Assembly (NCBI GenBank): GCA_016716625.1
Contig: JADJVJ010000001.1
Span: 930,001-994,000, forward strand
From: Nostocoides sp.
Lineage (GTDB): Bacteria > Actinomycetota > Actinomycetes > Actinomycetales > Dermatophilaceae
DNA length: 64,000 bases
Direction of reading: 5' to 3'
A program made the position numbers and the translations under genes. The stretch's first letter is position 1; each line of letters opens with the position of its first letter. Below, piece by piece: positions 1 through 8,324 of the stretch. The notes beneath the pieces are model-generated. The model did not search any database, was not told the DNA's origin, and worked only from the letters and a program-made list of their open reading frames with translations.

Positions 1-1994
1 GCCACGAGGGGGCCCTCGCCGCGGCCCTCGGCTGGGCCGCCGAGGCGGTCGCCGTCCCGTCGGCGCACGCCGCCGCCGCGGCCCTGGCGGAGTTGCGTTC
101 GCGCGATGCCGGGCAGGTGGCCCTGCTCGTCGGGAGCACCGCTCGCCCGAGTTCCTCGACGTCCTGGCCGTCGCTGCCGTCCTCGGCGCGCTGGGCACGG
201 GACGTCGTCCAGGCTCCCGACGCCCTCCGGCCGGCACTGCACCAGCTCCTCGACCTGGTCGCCATCGTCCCGACGACCGCCCATGCCGTCGCGCTGGTCG
301 ATCAGCACCCCGAGATCACCGCGGTGACCGCCGACGGCGATGTCTTCGGACCCGGGTTCGCGCGGGGCGGTGGGGCCGCCGGCCAGTCCCTGCTGGAGAT
401 CCAGTCCGCCATCGACGAGACCGAGAGTGTCCTGCGGGCGGCGACGGCTCGCGCCGAGCAGGCTCGGTTCGGCCTCGCCACGCACGAGGAGCAGGCCGAC
501 GCGGCGCGCTCCGAGGTGGAGGCGGCCCTCGAAGCCCTGCACGACTCGGACGCCCGACTCGCCGCCGTCGCCGAACGGCTCGGGCATCTCGGCTCGATCG
601 TGCGCACCGCGGGCGCCGAGGCCGAACGCACCGAACGAGCCATCGCCGACGCCGAGGGCACTCTCGCTCGCGACCGGGTCGAACTCGACACCCTCTCCAC
701 CCGGCTCGAGGCCGCCTCCGCCCAGCCCGAGCACGCCGAGGAACCCTCGACCGATCTGCGGGACGAGCTCGAACTTGCGGCAAGCCGAGCCCGGACCGCC
801 GAAACCGACCAACGCCTCACCCTGCGGACCAAGGAGGAACGGGCGCGCGCCCTCGCCGGCCGGGCCGACTCGTTGGAGGGTGCCGCCCGTAACGAACTCG
901 CCGCCCGGGAGCGGCTGCGCGAGCGCCGCGAACGCCGGGCCCGCGAGGCGGCCGTCGCCGCCGCCGTCCGGACCGCCGCCGGGTATGCCGTGGAGCGGGT
1001 TCGTGGTGCGCTCACCGTTGCGAGCGAGGCGAAGGATGACCTCGAGCGTTCCCGCGCGGAACGGGACGGCAACGCGACCGCCCTACGGGCCGAACTCATG
1101 AGCGCCCAGGACGAGCTCCGGGACCTCACCGACACCGCCCATCGCGACGAGGTGACCCGGGCCCGCCAGCTCGCCCGGATCGAGCAGCTCCAGGCCAAGG
1201 CGGTCGAGGAACTCGGCATCGACCCCGAGGTGCTCGTCGCGGAGTTCGGACCGCACCAGCCGATTCCGCCCATCCCCGGACCCGACGACGACCCGGACGA
1301 GGTCGCCGCGCGGGAGCCCACGGCATACGTGCGGGAAGACCAGGAACGGCGCCTGCGCAAGGCGGAGCGGGCGCTGAGCGCCCTCGGCCGGGTCAACCCG
1401 CTGGCACTCGAGGAGTTCGCCGCCCTCGAGGAGCGGCACACCTTCCTCACCACCCAACTCGAGGACCTCAAGAGGTCCAAACGGGATCTGCTCGACATCG
1501 TCCGTGAGGTCGACGAGCGCATCGAGGTGGTCTTCGCCGAGGCCTTCGCGGATACGGCGGCCCAGTTCGGTCGGGTCTTCGACCGCCTCTTCCCCGGCGG
1601 GGAGGGCCGGCTCACGCTCACCGACCCGGACTCCATGCTCACCACCGGGATCGAGGTGGAGGCCCGGCCACCGGGCAAGCGGATCAAACGGCTCTCACTG
1701 CTCTCCGGTGGTGAGCGCTCGCTCGTCGCGGTGGCCCTCCTCGTCGCGATCTTCAAGGCCCGGCCCAGCCCGTTCTACATCATGGACGAGGTTGAGGCGG
1801 CCCTCGACGACACCAACCTGGGGCGGCTCATCACCCTCTTCGAGGAACTCCGCGACTCCTCCCAACTCATCGTCATCACCCACCAGAAGCGGACGATGGA
1901 GGTCGCGGACGCGCTCTACGGGGTCTCGATGCGTGGCGACGGGGTGACCACGGTCGTCTCGCAGCGGATGCGCGACGTCGCGGACACGGCGTAG
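1..1994 (+). CDS. smc: Chromosome segregation ATPase SMC, 5'-truncated by the window edge
   Basis: Open from the left edge (first full codon at position 3), so the Walker A head, N-terminal coil and first part of the hinge are missing. The visible part starts in hinge-like sequence (AAALGWAAEAVAV) and continues through several hundred residues rich in Glu, Arg and Ala that fit the return coiled coil. It ends with the C-terminal ABC head: signature LSLLSGGERSL near 1700, Walker B FYIMDEVEAALDD near 1775 and the H-loop IVITHQK near 1870. SMC dimers with ScpAB condense and segregate the chromosome at the nucleoid. The gene converges on lepB with a 3-base gap. An SMC rather than an SbcC or RecN homologue is favoured by the head sequence and by ftsY downstream. 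Confidence 0.95.
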   Translation, partial: HEGALAAALGWAAEAVAVPSAHAAAAALAELRSRDAGQVALLVGSTARPSSSTSWPSLPSSARWARDVVQAPDALRPALHQLLDLVAIVPTTAHAVALVDQHPEITAVTADGDVFGPGFARGGGAAGQSLLEIQSAIDETESVLRAATARAEQARFGLATHEEQADAARSEVEAALEALHDSDARLAAVAERLGHLGSIVRTAGAEAERTERAIADAEGTLARDRVELDTLSTRLEAASAQPEHAEEPSTDLRDELELAASRARTAETDQRLTLRTKEERARALAGRADSLEGAARNELAARERLRERRERRAREAAVAAAVRTAAGYAVERVRGALTVASEAKDDLERSRAERDGNATALRAELMSAQDELRDLTDTAHRDEVTRARQLARIEQLQAKAVEELGIDPEVLVAEFGPHQPIPPIPGPDDDPDEVAAREPTAYVREDQERRLRKAERALSALGRVNPLALEEFAALEERHTFLTTQLEDLKRSKRDLLDIVREVDERIEVVFAEAFADTAAQFGRVFDRLFPGGEGRLTLTDPDSMLTTGIEVEARPPGKRIKRLSLLSGGERSLVAVALLVAIFKARPSPFYIMDEVEAALDDTNLGRLITLFEELRDSSQLIVITHQKRTMEVADALYGVSMRGDGVTTVVSQRMRDVADTA

Positions 1995-1997
1995 GGG

Positions 1998-2795
1998 CTA
2001 GGGCAGCCGCCCGAACCGGTCGAGCGGCCAGAACGTCGCCATGACCGTGCCGATCACCCGCTCCGCCGGGACGTAGCGGGCGCACGAACTCGCGCTCGGT
2101 GAGGTCGGCGCGACCGATCCCCGGCAGGTGACGACGGAGTCCGCGGATTGCGAGCGATGGTCACCCAGGACGAGGTAGGACTTCTCCGGCACGGTCAGCT
2201 CGGGGAAGCAGCGGGTCGAGCGCGGAGTGCTCGAGCAGTCCAGACTGCCGGGCTCAAACGGCAGGTTCTCGAACAGGTAGGGCTCGGTGAGGGGCTGACC
2301 GTCGACGGAGACCCGGCCCTCGGTGTCACAGCAGTGCACCGTGCTACCGGGAACGCCGATGACCCGCTTCACCGTGTATGCCGTGTTGCTCGGGCCGATG
2401 CCGACGACATCGCCGACAGCGCGGACCACCCGGGTGAGGAGCGAGTCGGCCGACGGGAGTGTGGAGTCCTGCCAAGTGGCGCCGTGGCCGAAGACGATGA
2501 CATCGCCGCGCTCGATCGTGGAGTCGAGACGGTTGACCAGGATGCGGTCGCCGATGTGCAGGGTGTTCTCCATCGACTGCGAGGGCACCCCGAACGGCTT
2601 GACCAGGAATGCCTGCACCAGCGCCACGACGGCGACCGCGACAGCGACCTCGGCGAGGATCGGGAGTTTGCGTCGGCGGGCCGCGGCGGCACCGGGCGGG
2701 GCACTGCTCACCTCGGCTCCCGGTGGGGCGTCGCTCACATCGTGAGCGTAGTCGCCCTCGGTCGCGGGGTGTCGATTTGGAGCGCCTCGTCCCAT
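1998..2795 (-). CDS. lepB: Signal peptidase I (first of three in the window)
   Basis: Membrane serine protease that removes signal peptides from exported proteins. A Pro/Ala-rich cytoplasmic N-terminus is followed by one membrane segment (about residues 47-64), then the S26 boxes: SQSMENTL with nucleophile Ser74, GDRILVN, RGDVIVF, and KRVIGVPG with general base Lys143, and a GDHRSQSADS box near the C-terminus. All catalytic residues are present. The ATG at 2795 leaves only 17 bases to the divergent small gene; an in-frame GTG at 2738 (before SDAPPG) would leave 74 and is an equally good start. Neither has a strong ribosome binding site. Confidence 0.93.
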   Translation of the reverse strand: MGRGAPNRHPATEGDYAHDVSDAPPGAEVSSAPPGAAAARRRKLPILAEVAVAVAVVALVQAFLVKPFGVPSQSMENTLHIGDRILVNRLDSTIERGDVIVFGHGATWQDSTLPSADSLLTRVVRAVGDVVGIGPSNTAYTVKRVIGVPGSTVHCCDTEGRVSVDGQPLTEPYLFENLPFEPGSLDCSSTPRSTRCFPELTVPEKSYLVLGDHRSQSADSVVTCRGSVAPTSPSASSCARYVPAERVIGTVMATFWPLDRFGRLP

Positions 2796-2812
2796 CCGTC
2801 ACAGTAGAACAC

Positions 2813-2995
2813 ATGGTTGCTCTCGTTACTGGCATGGTCGTCTGCGCGATCGTGGCCATGCTCGTCATGGCTTTCGCCGTCGTTCCTGCCCTTCGTGACG
2901 GGCGTGACGTGCTCACTCCGCGGGGCGAGCGGGTCGTCGACGCGCTCAAGGAGCGAAGCGAGAGCGCCCGCCAGGCGCTTGAGCGCGCCCGCTGA
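2813..2995 (+). CDS. Small single-span membrane protein, 60 residues
   Basis: ATG start; an N-terminal hydrophobic helix (about residues 2-26, MVALVTGMVVCAIVAMLVMA) is followed by a short charged tail rich in Arg and Glu (RGERVVDALKERSESARQALERAR). It sits between divergent lepB and the M13 peptidase gene, whose ATG follows 16 bases later, so the two are probably co-transcribed. No family recognised. A real gene is suggested by the helix-plus-amphipathic-tail organisation and the fit between neighbours, but no clear ribosome binding site is visible; translation could be leaderless. Confidence 0.6.
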   Translation: MVALVTGMVVCAIVAMLVMAFAVVPALRDGRDVLTPRGERVVDALKERSESARQALERAR

Positions 2996-3011
2996 GCCCG
3001 GCCTCCTCGGC

Positions 3012-4979
3012 ATGACGCCTTCCCTGCGCTCGGGACTCGACCTCGCTTCCCTTGACCGCAGCGTGCGGCCCCAAGACGACCTCTTCTCCTTCGTCAACGG
3101 CGGCTGGGTCGCCGCTCACGAGATACCCGCCGACCGGGGACGCTATGGCACCTTCGACATCCTCCGCGAGCAGGCCGAGCAGGACGTGCGGGCCATCGTC
3201 GAAGAGGTCGCGGCAACCTCCGCGGGCTCGGCGCCTGGCTCGGTGGCGCGCTCGGTCGGTGACCTCTATGGCAGCTTCATGGACGAGGACGCGGTCGAGG
3301 CCGCGGGCCTGACCCCCATCCGTGCCGAACTCGCCGCGGCCGGCGCGGTGGCAACGCCATCGGACGTGCTGGCCCTGCTCGGCCGCTGGCTTCGGATCGG
3401 GGTATCCGGTCTCATCCACCCCTACGTGAGCAGCGACAACGCCGACCCAGACGCGACCATTCTCTACCTCGAGCAGGGCGGGATCTCGCTGCCGGACGAG
3501 TCCTACTACCGGGAAGCCGCGCACGAGGCCGCCCGCACGGCATACCCGGATCACGTGGCTCGGATGCTCGCGCTCGCCAAGTACCCCGACCCGCAGGGTT
3601 CGGCGGCCGCCGTGATGGCCCTAGAGACCCGGCTTGCCGGCGGGCACTGGGACAACGTGACGACCCGCGACCCGGTGAAGACCTACAACCGGCGCAGCCT
3701 GGCCGAACTCGAGCAGGAGAGCCCGGGCCTGGACTGGACGGCTTACGCCCGCGGGCTCGGGCACCCGGAGGTATTCGCCGAGGTCGTGGTCCGGCAGCCG
3801 GAGTTCCTCACGGTCGCGGCCGCAGCCCTCGCCGAGGAACCGATTCAGACCTGGCGGGCCTGGCTCACCTGGCGACTCGTCCACGACCTCGCGCCCTATC
3901 TGAGCAGCGCCCTGGTCGAGGAGAACTTCGACTTCTTCGGGCGACGGCTTTCCGGGGTTCCGCAGCTGCGGGCGCGGTGGAAGCGCGGGGTGGCTCTGGT
4001 CGAGGAGGCCATGGGCGAGGCCGTCGGTCAGCTGTACGTCGAGCGGCACTTCCCGCCGCGCGCCAAGGAGCGGATGAGCGACCTTGTCGACAACCTCGTC
4101 GAGGCCTTCCGGCGCAGCTTCACCGACCTCGCCTGGATGTCGCAGGAGACCCGGGAGCAGGCGCTCACCAAGCTCGCGGCGTTCGTCCCCAAGATCGGCT
4201 ACCCCGAGGTATGGCGTGACTACTCCTCGCTGCGCACCACGCCCGGGGACCTCGTCGGCAATGTGGCCGCGGCGTCCGCCTTCGAGATCGACCGGATGTT
4301 CGGCAAACTCGGCGCACCGGTGGATCGCACCGAGTGGTTCATGACCCCGCAGACGGTCAATGCCTACTACCACCCGGGGCTCAACGAGATCGTCTTCCCG
4401 GCCGCGATCCTGCAGCCGCCGTTCTTCGACGTCGACGCCGATGACGCGGTCAACTACGGCGGGATCGGCGCCGTCATCGGCCACGAGATCGGGCACGGTT
4501 TCGATGACCAGGGCTCGCAGTTCGATGGTGCGGGGGCGCTACGCAACTGGTGGACGGAGGCGGACCGGGCGGCCTTCGACGCGCGGGCTCAGGCGCTCAT
4601 CGAGCAGTTCTCCGCTCTGGAGTCCCGCGATGCGCCGGGTATGCCGGTCAACGGCGCGCTCACCGTCGGGGAGAACATCGGCGACCTCGGTGGGCTGACT
4701 ATCGGGTACTCGGCGTACCGGATCTCCCTGGAGGAAGGGGAGGCGCCGGTGCTCGACTCCTTCACCGGCGACCAGCGGTTCTTCCTCGGCTGGGCGCAGG
4801 TGTGGCGCGGCATGTCCCGACGGGAAGAGGCCGAACGGCTGCTCACCGTCGACCCGCATGCCCCGATCGACGTGCGTGCCAACGCCGTGCGCAACCTCGA
4901 TGAGTTCCACGCGGCCTTCGGGGTCCGCGAGGGCGACGGCCTCTGGGTCGACCCGCAGGACCGGGTCCGCATCTTCTAG
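3012..4979 (+). CDS. pepO: M13 family zinc metallopeptidase (PepO/neprilysin-like)
   Basis: 655 residues from the ATG at 3012. Zinc endopeptidase of the neprilysin/PepO family. Conserved early segment DDLFSFVNGGWVAAHEIPAD, then NAYYHPGLNEIVFPAAILQPPFF, the zinc motif VIGHEIGHGFDD (two His and catalytic Glu), the third-ligand motif ENIGDLGG, and the C-terminal block DPHAPIDVRANAVRNLDEFHAAFGV. No signal peptide or membrane anchor, so probably cytoplasmic, as for many bacterial PepO proteins. The reading frame is open further upstream to 2817, but that part overlaps the small membrane gene in another frame and lacks family sequence. Length is normal for the family. Substrate specificity cannot be read from sequence. 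Confidence 0.93.
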   Translation: MTPSLRSGLDLASLDRSVRPQDDLFSFVNGGWVAAHEIPADRGRYGTFDILREQAEQDVRAIVEEVAATSAGSAPGSVARSVGDLYGSFMDEDAVEAAGLTPIRAELAAAGAVATPSDVLALLGRWLRIGVSGLIHPYVSSDNADPDATILYLEQGGISLPDESYYREAAHEAARTAYPDHVARMLALAKYPDPQGSAAAVMALETRLAGGHWDNVTTRDPVKTYNRRSLAELEQESPGLDWTAYARGLGHPEVFAEVVVRQPEFLTVAAAALAEEPIQTWRAWLTWRLVHDLAPYLSSALVEENFDFFGRRLSGVPQLRARWKRGVALVEEAMGEAVGQLYVERHFPPRAKERMSDLVDNLVEAFRRSFTDLAWMSQETREQALTKLAAFVPKIGYPEVWRDYSSLRTTPGDLVGNVAAASAFEIDRMFGKLGAPVDRTEWFMTPQTVNAYYHPGLNEIVFPAAILQPPFFDVDADDAVNYGGIGAVIGHEIGHGFDDQGSQFDGAGALRNWWTEADRAAFDARAQALIEQFSALESRDAPGMPVNGALTVGENIGDLGGLTIGYSAYRISLEEGEAPVLDSFTGDQRFFLGWAQVWRGMSRREEAERLLTVDPHAPIDVRANAVRNLDEFHAAFGVREGDGLWVDPQDRVRIF

Positions 4980-5029
4980 CCGCCGCTGGCCTTTGGCGCC
5001 GCCAGCACCTCCGGCCCCTTCGTGGGCAC

Positions 5030-5113
5030 CTAACCTCTGCTAGCAGGGGTTGGCTTCAGAGCCACATGATGCATCCTTCGGTCCTGACACTAACCCCTGC
5101 TAGCAGAGGTTAG
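5030..5113. repeat. Paired inverted near-palindromes upstream of ftsY
   Basis: Two 24-bp elements, 5030-5053 and 5090-5113, both of form CTAACCyCTGCTAGCAGrGGTTrG. Each is almost a palindrome around CTGCTAGCAG, and the first matches the reverse complement of the second at 23 of 24 positions, with 36 bases between them. They occupy the 235-base gap between the M13 peptidase and ftsY. They could be a pair of operators for a dimeric regulator or a large cruciform/terminator structure. Confidence 0.8.
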
Positions 5114-5214
5114 ATCAGTAAGGGGTCAAGGGGGCGGGGGGCGAGCCCGGACCCTCGGACCCGTATGCCGTGACCCGGTTTGGGCGGACCGAACCGGGCT
5201 GGGAGGATGGCGCC

Positions 5215-6429
5215 GTGGGATTCATAGACACGTTGTGGGAGTGGGTCGCCGTCATCGTCGGCATCGTCGTCGTCGGCGGGGGTCTCGTCCTCGGCCTCAT
5301 GCGGGGCAGAGGGGGCCGGTCGGCGACGCTGCCACGGACTGGGGATACCGGAGGCATCCCTGACGCGAGCGAGGTCCGACCCTCAGATCGCCCTGGCGGG
5401 ATCGACACCCTGCCCCGCCCGGACGCCACGGACATCGCCGAGGCGGAGCCCGACGCGGGCGTCGTGGACGCCCCGCCGGCATCCGCGCCCACCATCGAGC
5501 GCCCCGAGGCGCCAGCCGGGCGGCTGCAACGCCTGCGGGCCCGCCTGGCGCGGAGCAACTCGGTCCTCGGGAAGGGACTGCTCGCCCTGCTCGCCGGGGG
5601 CAGACTCGACGAGGCCACCTGGGAGGAGGTCGAGGAGACCCTCATCGGGGCGGACCTCGGCGTCGAGGCCTCAACGCAGGTCGTGGACGCCCTGCGCGCC
5701 CGGGTTGCCGCGGCCGGGAGCACCGACGAGGCGACCATGCGGGGCTGGCTGCGGGCCGAACTGCTCGCGCTGGTCGACCCGAGCATGGACCGCAGCATCG
5801 CCGACTCGCGGGTCGATGGCCGTCCGGCCTGCATCCTCGTCGTCGGAGTCAACGGCGTCGGCAAGACGACCACCGTCGGCAAACTCGCTCGGGTCCTGGT
5901 CGCGCAGGACAAGGACGTGGTGCTCGGGGCCGCGGACACCTTCCGGGCCGCCGCAGCCGATCAACTCCAGACCTGGGGGGAGCGGGTCGGCGTCCCCACC
6001 ATCCGCTCCGACCGCGATGGCGCCGACCCGGCCGCGGTCGCCTTCGACGCCGTGAGCGCGGCGGCCGAGTTCGAGGCCGATGTCGTGCTCATCGACACCG
6101 CCGGACGGTTGCACACCAAGGTCGGGCTCATGGACGAACTGGGCAAGGTCAAGCGCGTCATCGAGAAGAAGTCGCCGATCGACGAGGTCCTCCTCGTCCT
6201 CGATGCGACGACGGGCCAGAACGGGTTGCGGCAGGCCGCCGCCTTCACCGAGGCCGTGGAGGTCACCGGAATCGTCCTCACCAAGCTCGACGGCACGGCA
6301 AAGGGCGGCATCGTCGTCGCCGTGCAGCGCGAGGTCGGCGTTCCGGTCAAGCTCATCGGCCTGGGTGAAGGCCCCGACGACCTCGCCCCCTTCGACCCGG
6401 TCGCATTCGTCGACGCCCTCGTCGACTGA
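5215..6429 (+). CDS. ftsY: Signal recognition particle receptor FtsY
   Basis: GTPase that docks SRP-ribosome complexes at the membrane for co-translational insertion. Start chosen at GTG 5215, eight bases after GGGAGGA at 5201; the ORF extends to 5170 without support. 404 residues: N-terminal hydrophobic helix (IDTLWEWVAVIVGIVVVGGG), a Pro/Asp-rich linker to about residue 95, then the NG domain with G1 GVNGVGKTTTVGK, DTFRAAAADQL, G3 DTAGRLHTK and G4 TKLDGTAKGG. Its partner ffh lies 3.6 kb downstream. An N-terminal membrane anchor is common in actinobacterial FtsY. Confidence 0.97.
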   Translation: MGFIDTLWEWVAVIVGIVVVGGGLVLGLMRGRGGRSATLPRTGDTGGIPDASEVRPSDRPGGIDTLPRPDATDIAEAEPDAGVVDAPPASAPTIERPEAPAGRLQRLRARLARSNSVLGKGLLALLAGGRLDEATWEEVEETLIGADLGVEASTQVVDALRARVAAAGSTDEATMRGWLRAELLALVDPSMDRSIADSRVDGRPACILVVGVNGVGKTTTVGKLARVLVAQDKDVVLGAADTFRAAAADQLQTWGERVGVPTIRSDRDGADPAAVAFDAVSAAAEFEADVVLIDTAGRLHTKVGLMDELGKVKRVIEKKSPIDEVLLVLDATTGQNGLRQAAAFTEAVEVTGIVLTKLDGTAKGGIVVAVQREVGVPVKLIGLGEGPDDLAPFDPVAFVDALVD

Positions 6430-6506
6430 CACACCGCGACACCCTCGTCCCGAGGGGCGAGATGGCACGGCATACGTAACGAGGTCCTAACCGGCGGGCG
6501 GAACAC

Positions 6507-6545
6507 GCAACATCGGCGAAACACCTCGGTACACCTCGAGGAAAC
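6507..6545 (+). promoter_or_regulatory. Possible GlnR double box upstream of amt
   Basis: GCAAC (6507-6511), 6 bases, GAAAC (6518-6522), 7 bases, TACAC (6530-6534), 6 bases, GAAAC (6541-6545), 23 bases before the amt ATG. The actinobacterial nitrogen regulator GlnR is known to bind repeats like GTnAC-n6-GaAAC upstream of amtB operons. The two GAAAC halves match; the two a-sites are imperfect, so this is a proposal. Confidence 0.4.
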
Positions 6546-6567
6546 ACCCGGGGCGCAGGGTTCTGCC

Positions 6568-7989
6568 ATGACCAACGCACTCACCCTCCTCGCGGCAGCG
6601 GACGAGCCGACCATCGACTTCGCCGCGACGGCGTTCGTTTTGCTGTGCTCGGCCCTGGTCCTCGTCATGACCGCACCGGGTCTCGCCCTCTTCTATGGCG
6701 GGATGACCCGGGCCACCTCGGTGCTCAACATGATGATGATGTCCCTCGGCGCGTTCGCCGTGGTCGGGGTGATCTACGTCCTCTACGGCTACTCGATGTC
6801 GTTCGGCCCGCAAGACCTGGCTGGCATCGTGGCCAGTCCACTGGACAAGTTCGGGCTCAACGGCACCGACGGCCTGATCAACCCGTTCGGCTTCGAGGGT
6901 TACGGCACCATCCCCGAACTCGCCTTCGTGGCCTTCCAGCTCACCTTCGCCGTCATCACGGTGGCCCTCATCTCCGGGGCCATCGCGGACCGGGTGCGCT
7001 ACTCGACCTGGCTGGTGTTCGCGGGGTTGTGGGCAACCCTGTGCTACTTCCCGATCGCGCACATGGTCTGGGGCGGCGGCTGGCTTTCGGCGAGCGAGAA
7101 CGGCCTGGCTGCAGCCCTGTTCGGCACCTCGGACGGGGTGGCTGCGGTGGCGCCCATCGACTTCGCCGGCGGCACGGTGGTGCACATCAACGCGGGGATG
7201 GCTGGGCTCGTGCTCGCCCTCGTCGTCGGCCGCCGCTACGGCTTCGGCAAGGTGGCGATGCGACCGCACAACGTGCCGCTCGTCGTCATCGGTGCCGGCC
7301 TACTCTGGTTCGGATGGATCGGCTTCAACGCCGGCTCCGAACTCGCCCCCGACCTCACCGCCGCCCGCGTCTGGGTCACCACGACGGCCGCTGCCTGCGC
7401 CGCGATCGCGGGCTGGCTCATCGTGGAGAAGGTCCGCGACGGGCACGCGACGACCGTCGGCGCCGCCTCCGGCGTGGTCGCCGGGCTGGTCGCCATCACC
7501 CCCGCGTGTGGCGCGGTGTCGCCGGTCGGGGCGCTCGCTCTCGGCCTCATCGCCGGTGCACTGTGTGCGTATGCCGTGCCGCTGAAGTTCCGCTTCGGTG
7601 TCGACGACAGCCTCGATGTCGTCGGGGTCCACCTCGTCGCCGGACTGTGGGGGACCGTTGCCGCGGGGCTGCTCTCCACGGACACCGGGCTCTTCTATGG
7701 CGGCGGCGTTCGCCAGACGATCCTTCAGGCCGTCATCGCCCTGGTGACCCTTCTGGTGTCGGGTGCCGTGACCACCGTGCTCGCGCTGGCTTTGCGCGCC
7801 ACCCTGGGCTGGCGCATCGGCGGGGAGGTCGAGATCAGCGGGATCGACGGTGCGGAACACGCAGAGTCCGCCTACGATCTCGGGTCACGCGGCGGCCGGC
7901 TCGGCCAGGGCGGGTCCATACTCGGAACTGCACCACCCTCAGCCCGACCGCAGACCCGCCTCACCGACCCCGAGGGAGCCCAGGGATGA
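6568..7989 (+). CDS. amtB: Ammonium transporter AmtB
   Basis: 473 residues, about 11 membrane helices. Trimeric ammonium/ammonia channel of the cytoplasmic membrane. Seen: N-terminal DFAATAFVLLCSALVLVMTAPGLALFYGG, the twin pore histidines in GGTVVHINAGMAGL and DVVGVHLVAGLWG, and a cytoplasmic C-terminal tail (RIGGEVEISGIDGAEHAESAYDL), the element known to contact PII. First gene of amt-glnB-glnD: the stop overlaps the PII start as ATGA (7986-7989). GlnR-like half-sites lie just upstream, which would give induction on nitrogen limitation. Confidence 0.97.
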   Translation: MTNALTLLAAADEPTIDFAATAFVLLCSALVLVMTAPGLALFYGGMTRATSVLNMMMMSLGAFAVVGVIYVLYGYSMSFGPQDLAGIVASPLDKFGLNGTDGLINPFGFEGYGTIPELAFVAFQLTFAVITVALISGAIADRVRYSTWLVFAGLWATLCYFPIAHMVWGGGWLSASENGLAAALFGTSDGVAAVAPIDFAGGTVVHINAGMAGLVLALVVGRRYGFGKVAMRPHNVPLVVIGAGLLWFGWIGFNAGSELAPDLTAARVWVTTTAAACAAIAGWLIVEKVRDGHATTVGAASGVVAGLVAITPACGAVSPVGALALGLIAGALCAYAVPLKFRFGVDDSLDVVGVHLVAGLWGTVAAGLLSTDTGLFYGGGVRQTILQAVIALVTLLVSGAVTTVLALALRATLGWRIGGEVEISGIDGAEHAESAYDLGSRGGRLGQGGSILGTAPPSARPQTRLTDPEGAQG

Positions 7990-8324
7990 AGCTCGTCACG
8001 GCCATCATCAAGCCGCACCAACTCGACGACGTCAAGGAAGCGCTGGAGATGTTCGGGATCCAGGGCATGACGGTGTCCGAGGCCTCCGGTTACGGTCGGC
8101 AGCGCGGCCACTCCGAGGTCTATCGCGGCGCCGAGTACACCGTCGACTTCGTGCCCAAGGCGCGGATCGAGATCCTGGTCGAGGACGCGGACGCCGGTGC
8201 GGTGGTCGAGGTCATCGTCAAGGCGGCGCGCACCGGACGCATCGGGGACGGAAAGGTGTGGGTGGTCCCGGTCGACGACATCGCCCGGGTGCGTACGGGT
8301 GAGCGTGGAGCCTCGGCCATCTGA
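7986..8324 (+). CDS. glnK: Nitrogen regulatory protein P-II (GlnB/GlnK)
   Basis: 112 residues, the standard PII length. Trimeric sensor of 2-oxoglutarate, ATP/ADP and, through GlnD, glutamine; it would block the AmtB pore when nitrogen is plentiful. Begins MKLVTAIIKPHQLDDVKEAL; the T-loop YGRQRGHSEVYRGAEYTVDF carries Tyr51, the modification site (adenylylated in Actinobacteria studied so far). The C-terminal signature TGRIGDGKVWVVPVDDIARVRTGERG is intact. Translationally coupled to amt and overlapped by glnD. Called glnK rather than glnB because of the amt linkage. Confidence 0.97.
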   Translation: MKLVTAIIKPHQLDDVKEALEMFGIQGMTVSEASGYGRQRGHSEVYRGAEYTVDFVPKARIEILVEDADAGAVVEVIVKAARTGRIGDGKVWVVPVDDIARVRTGERGASAI

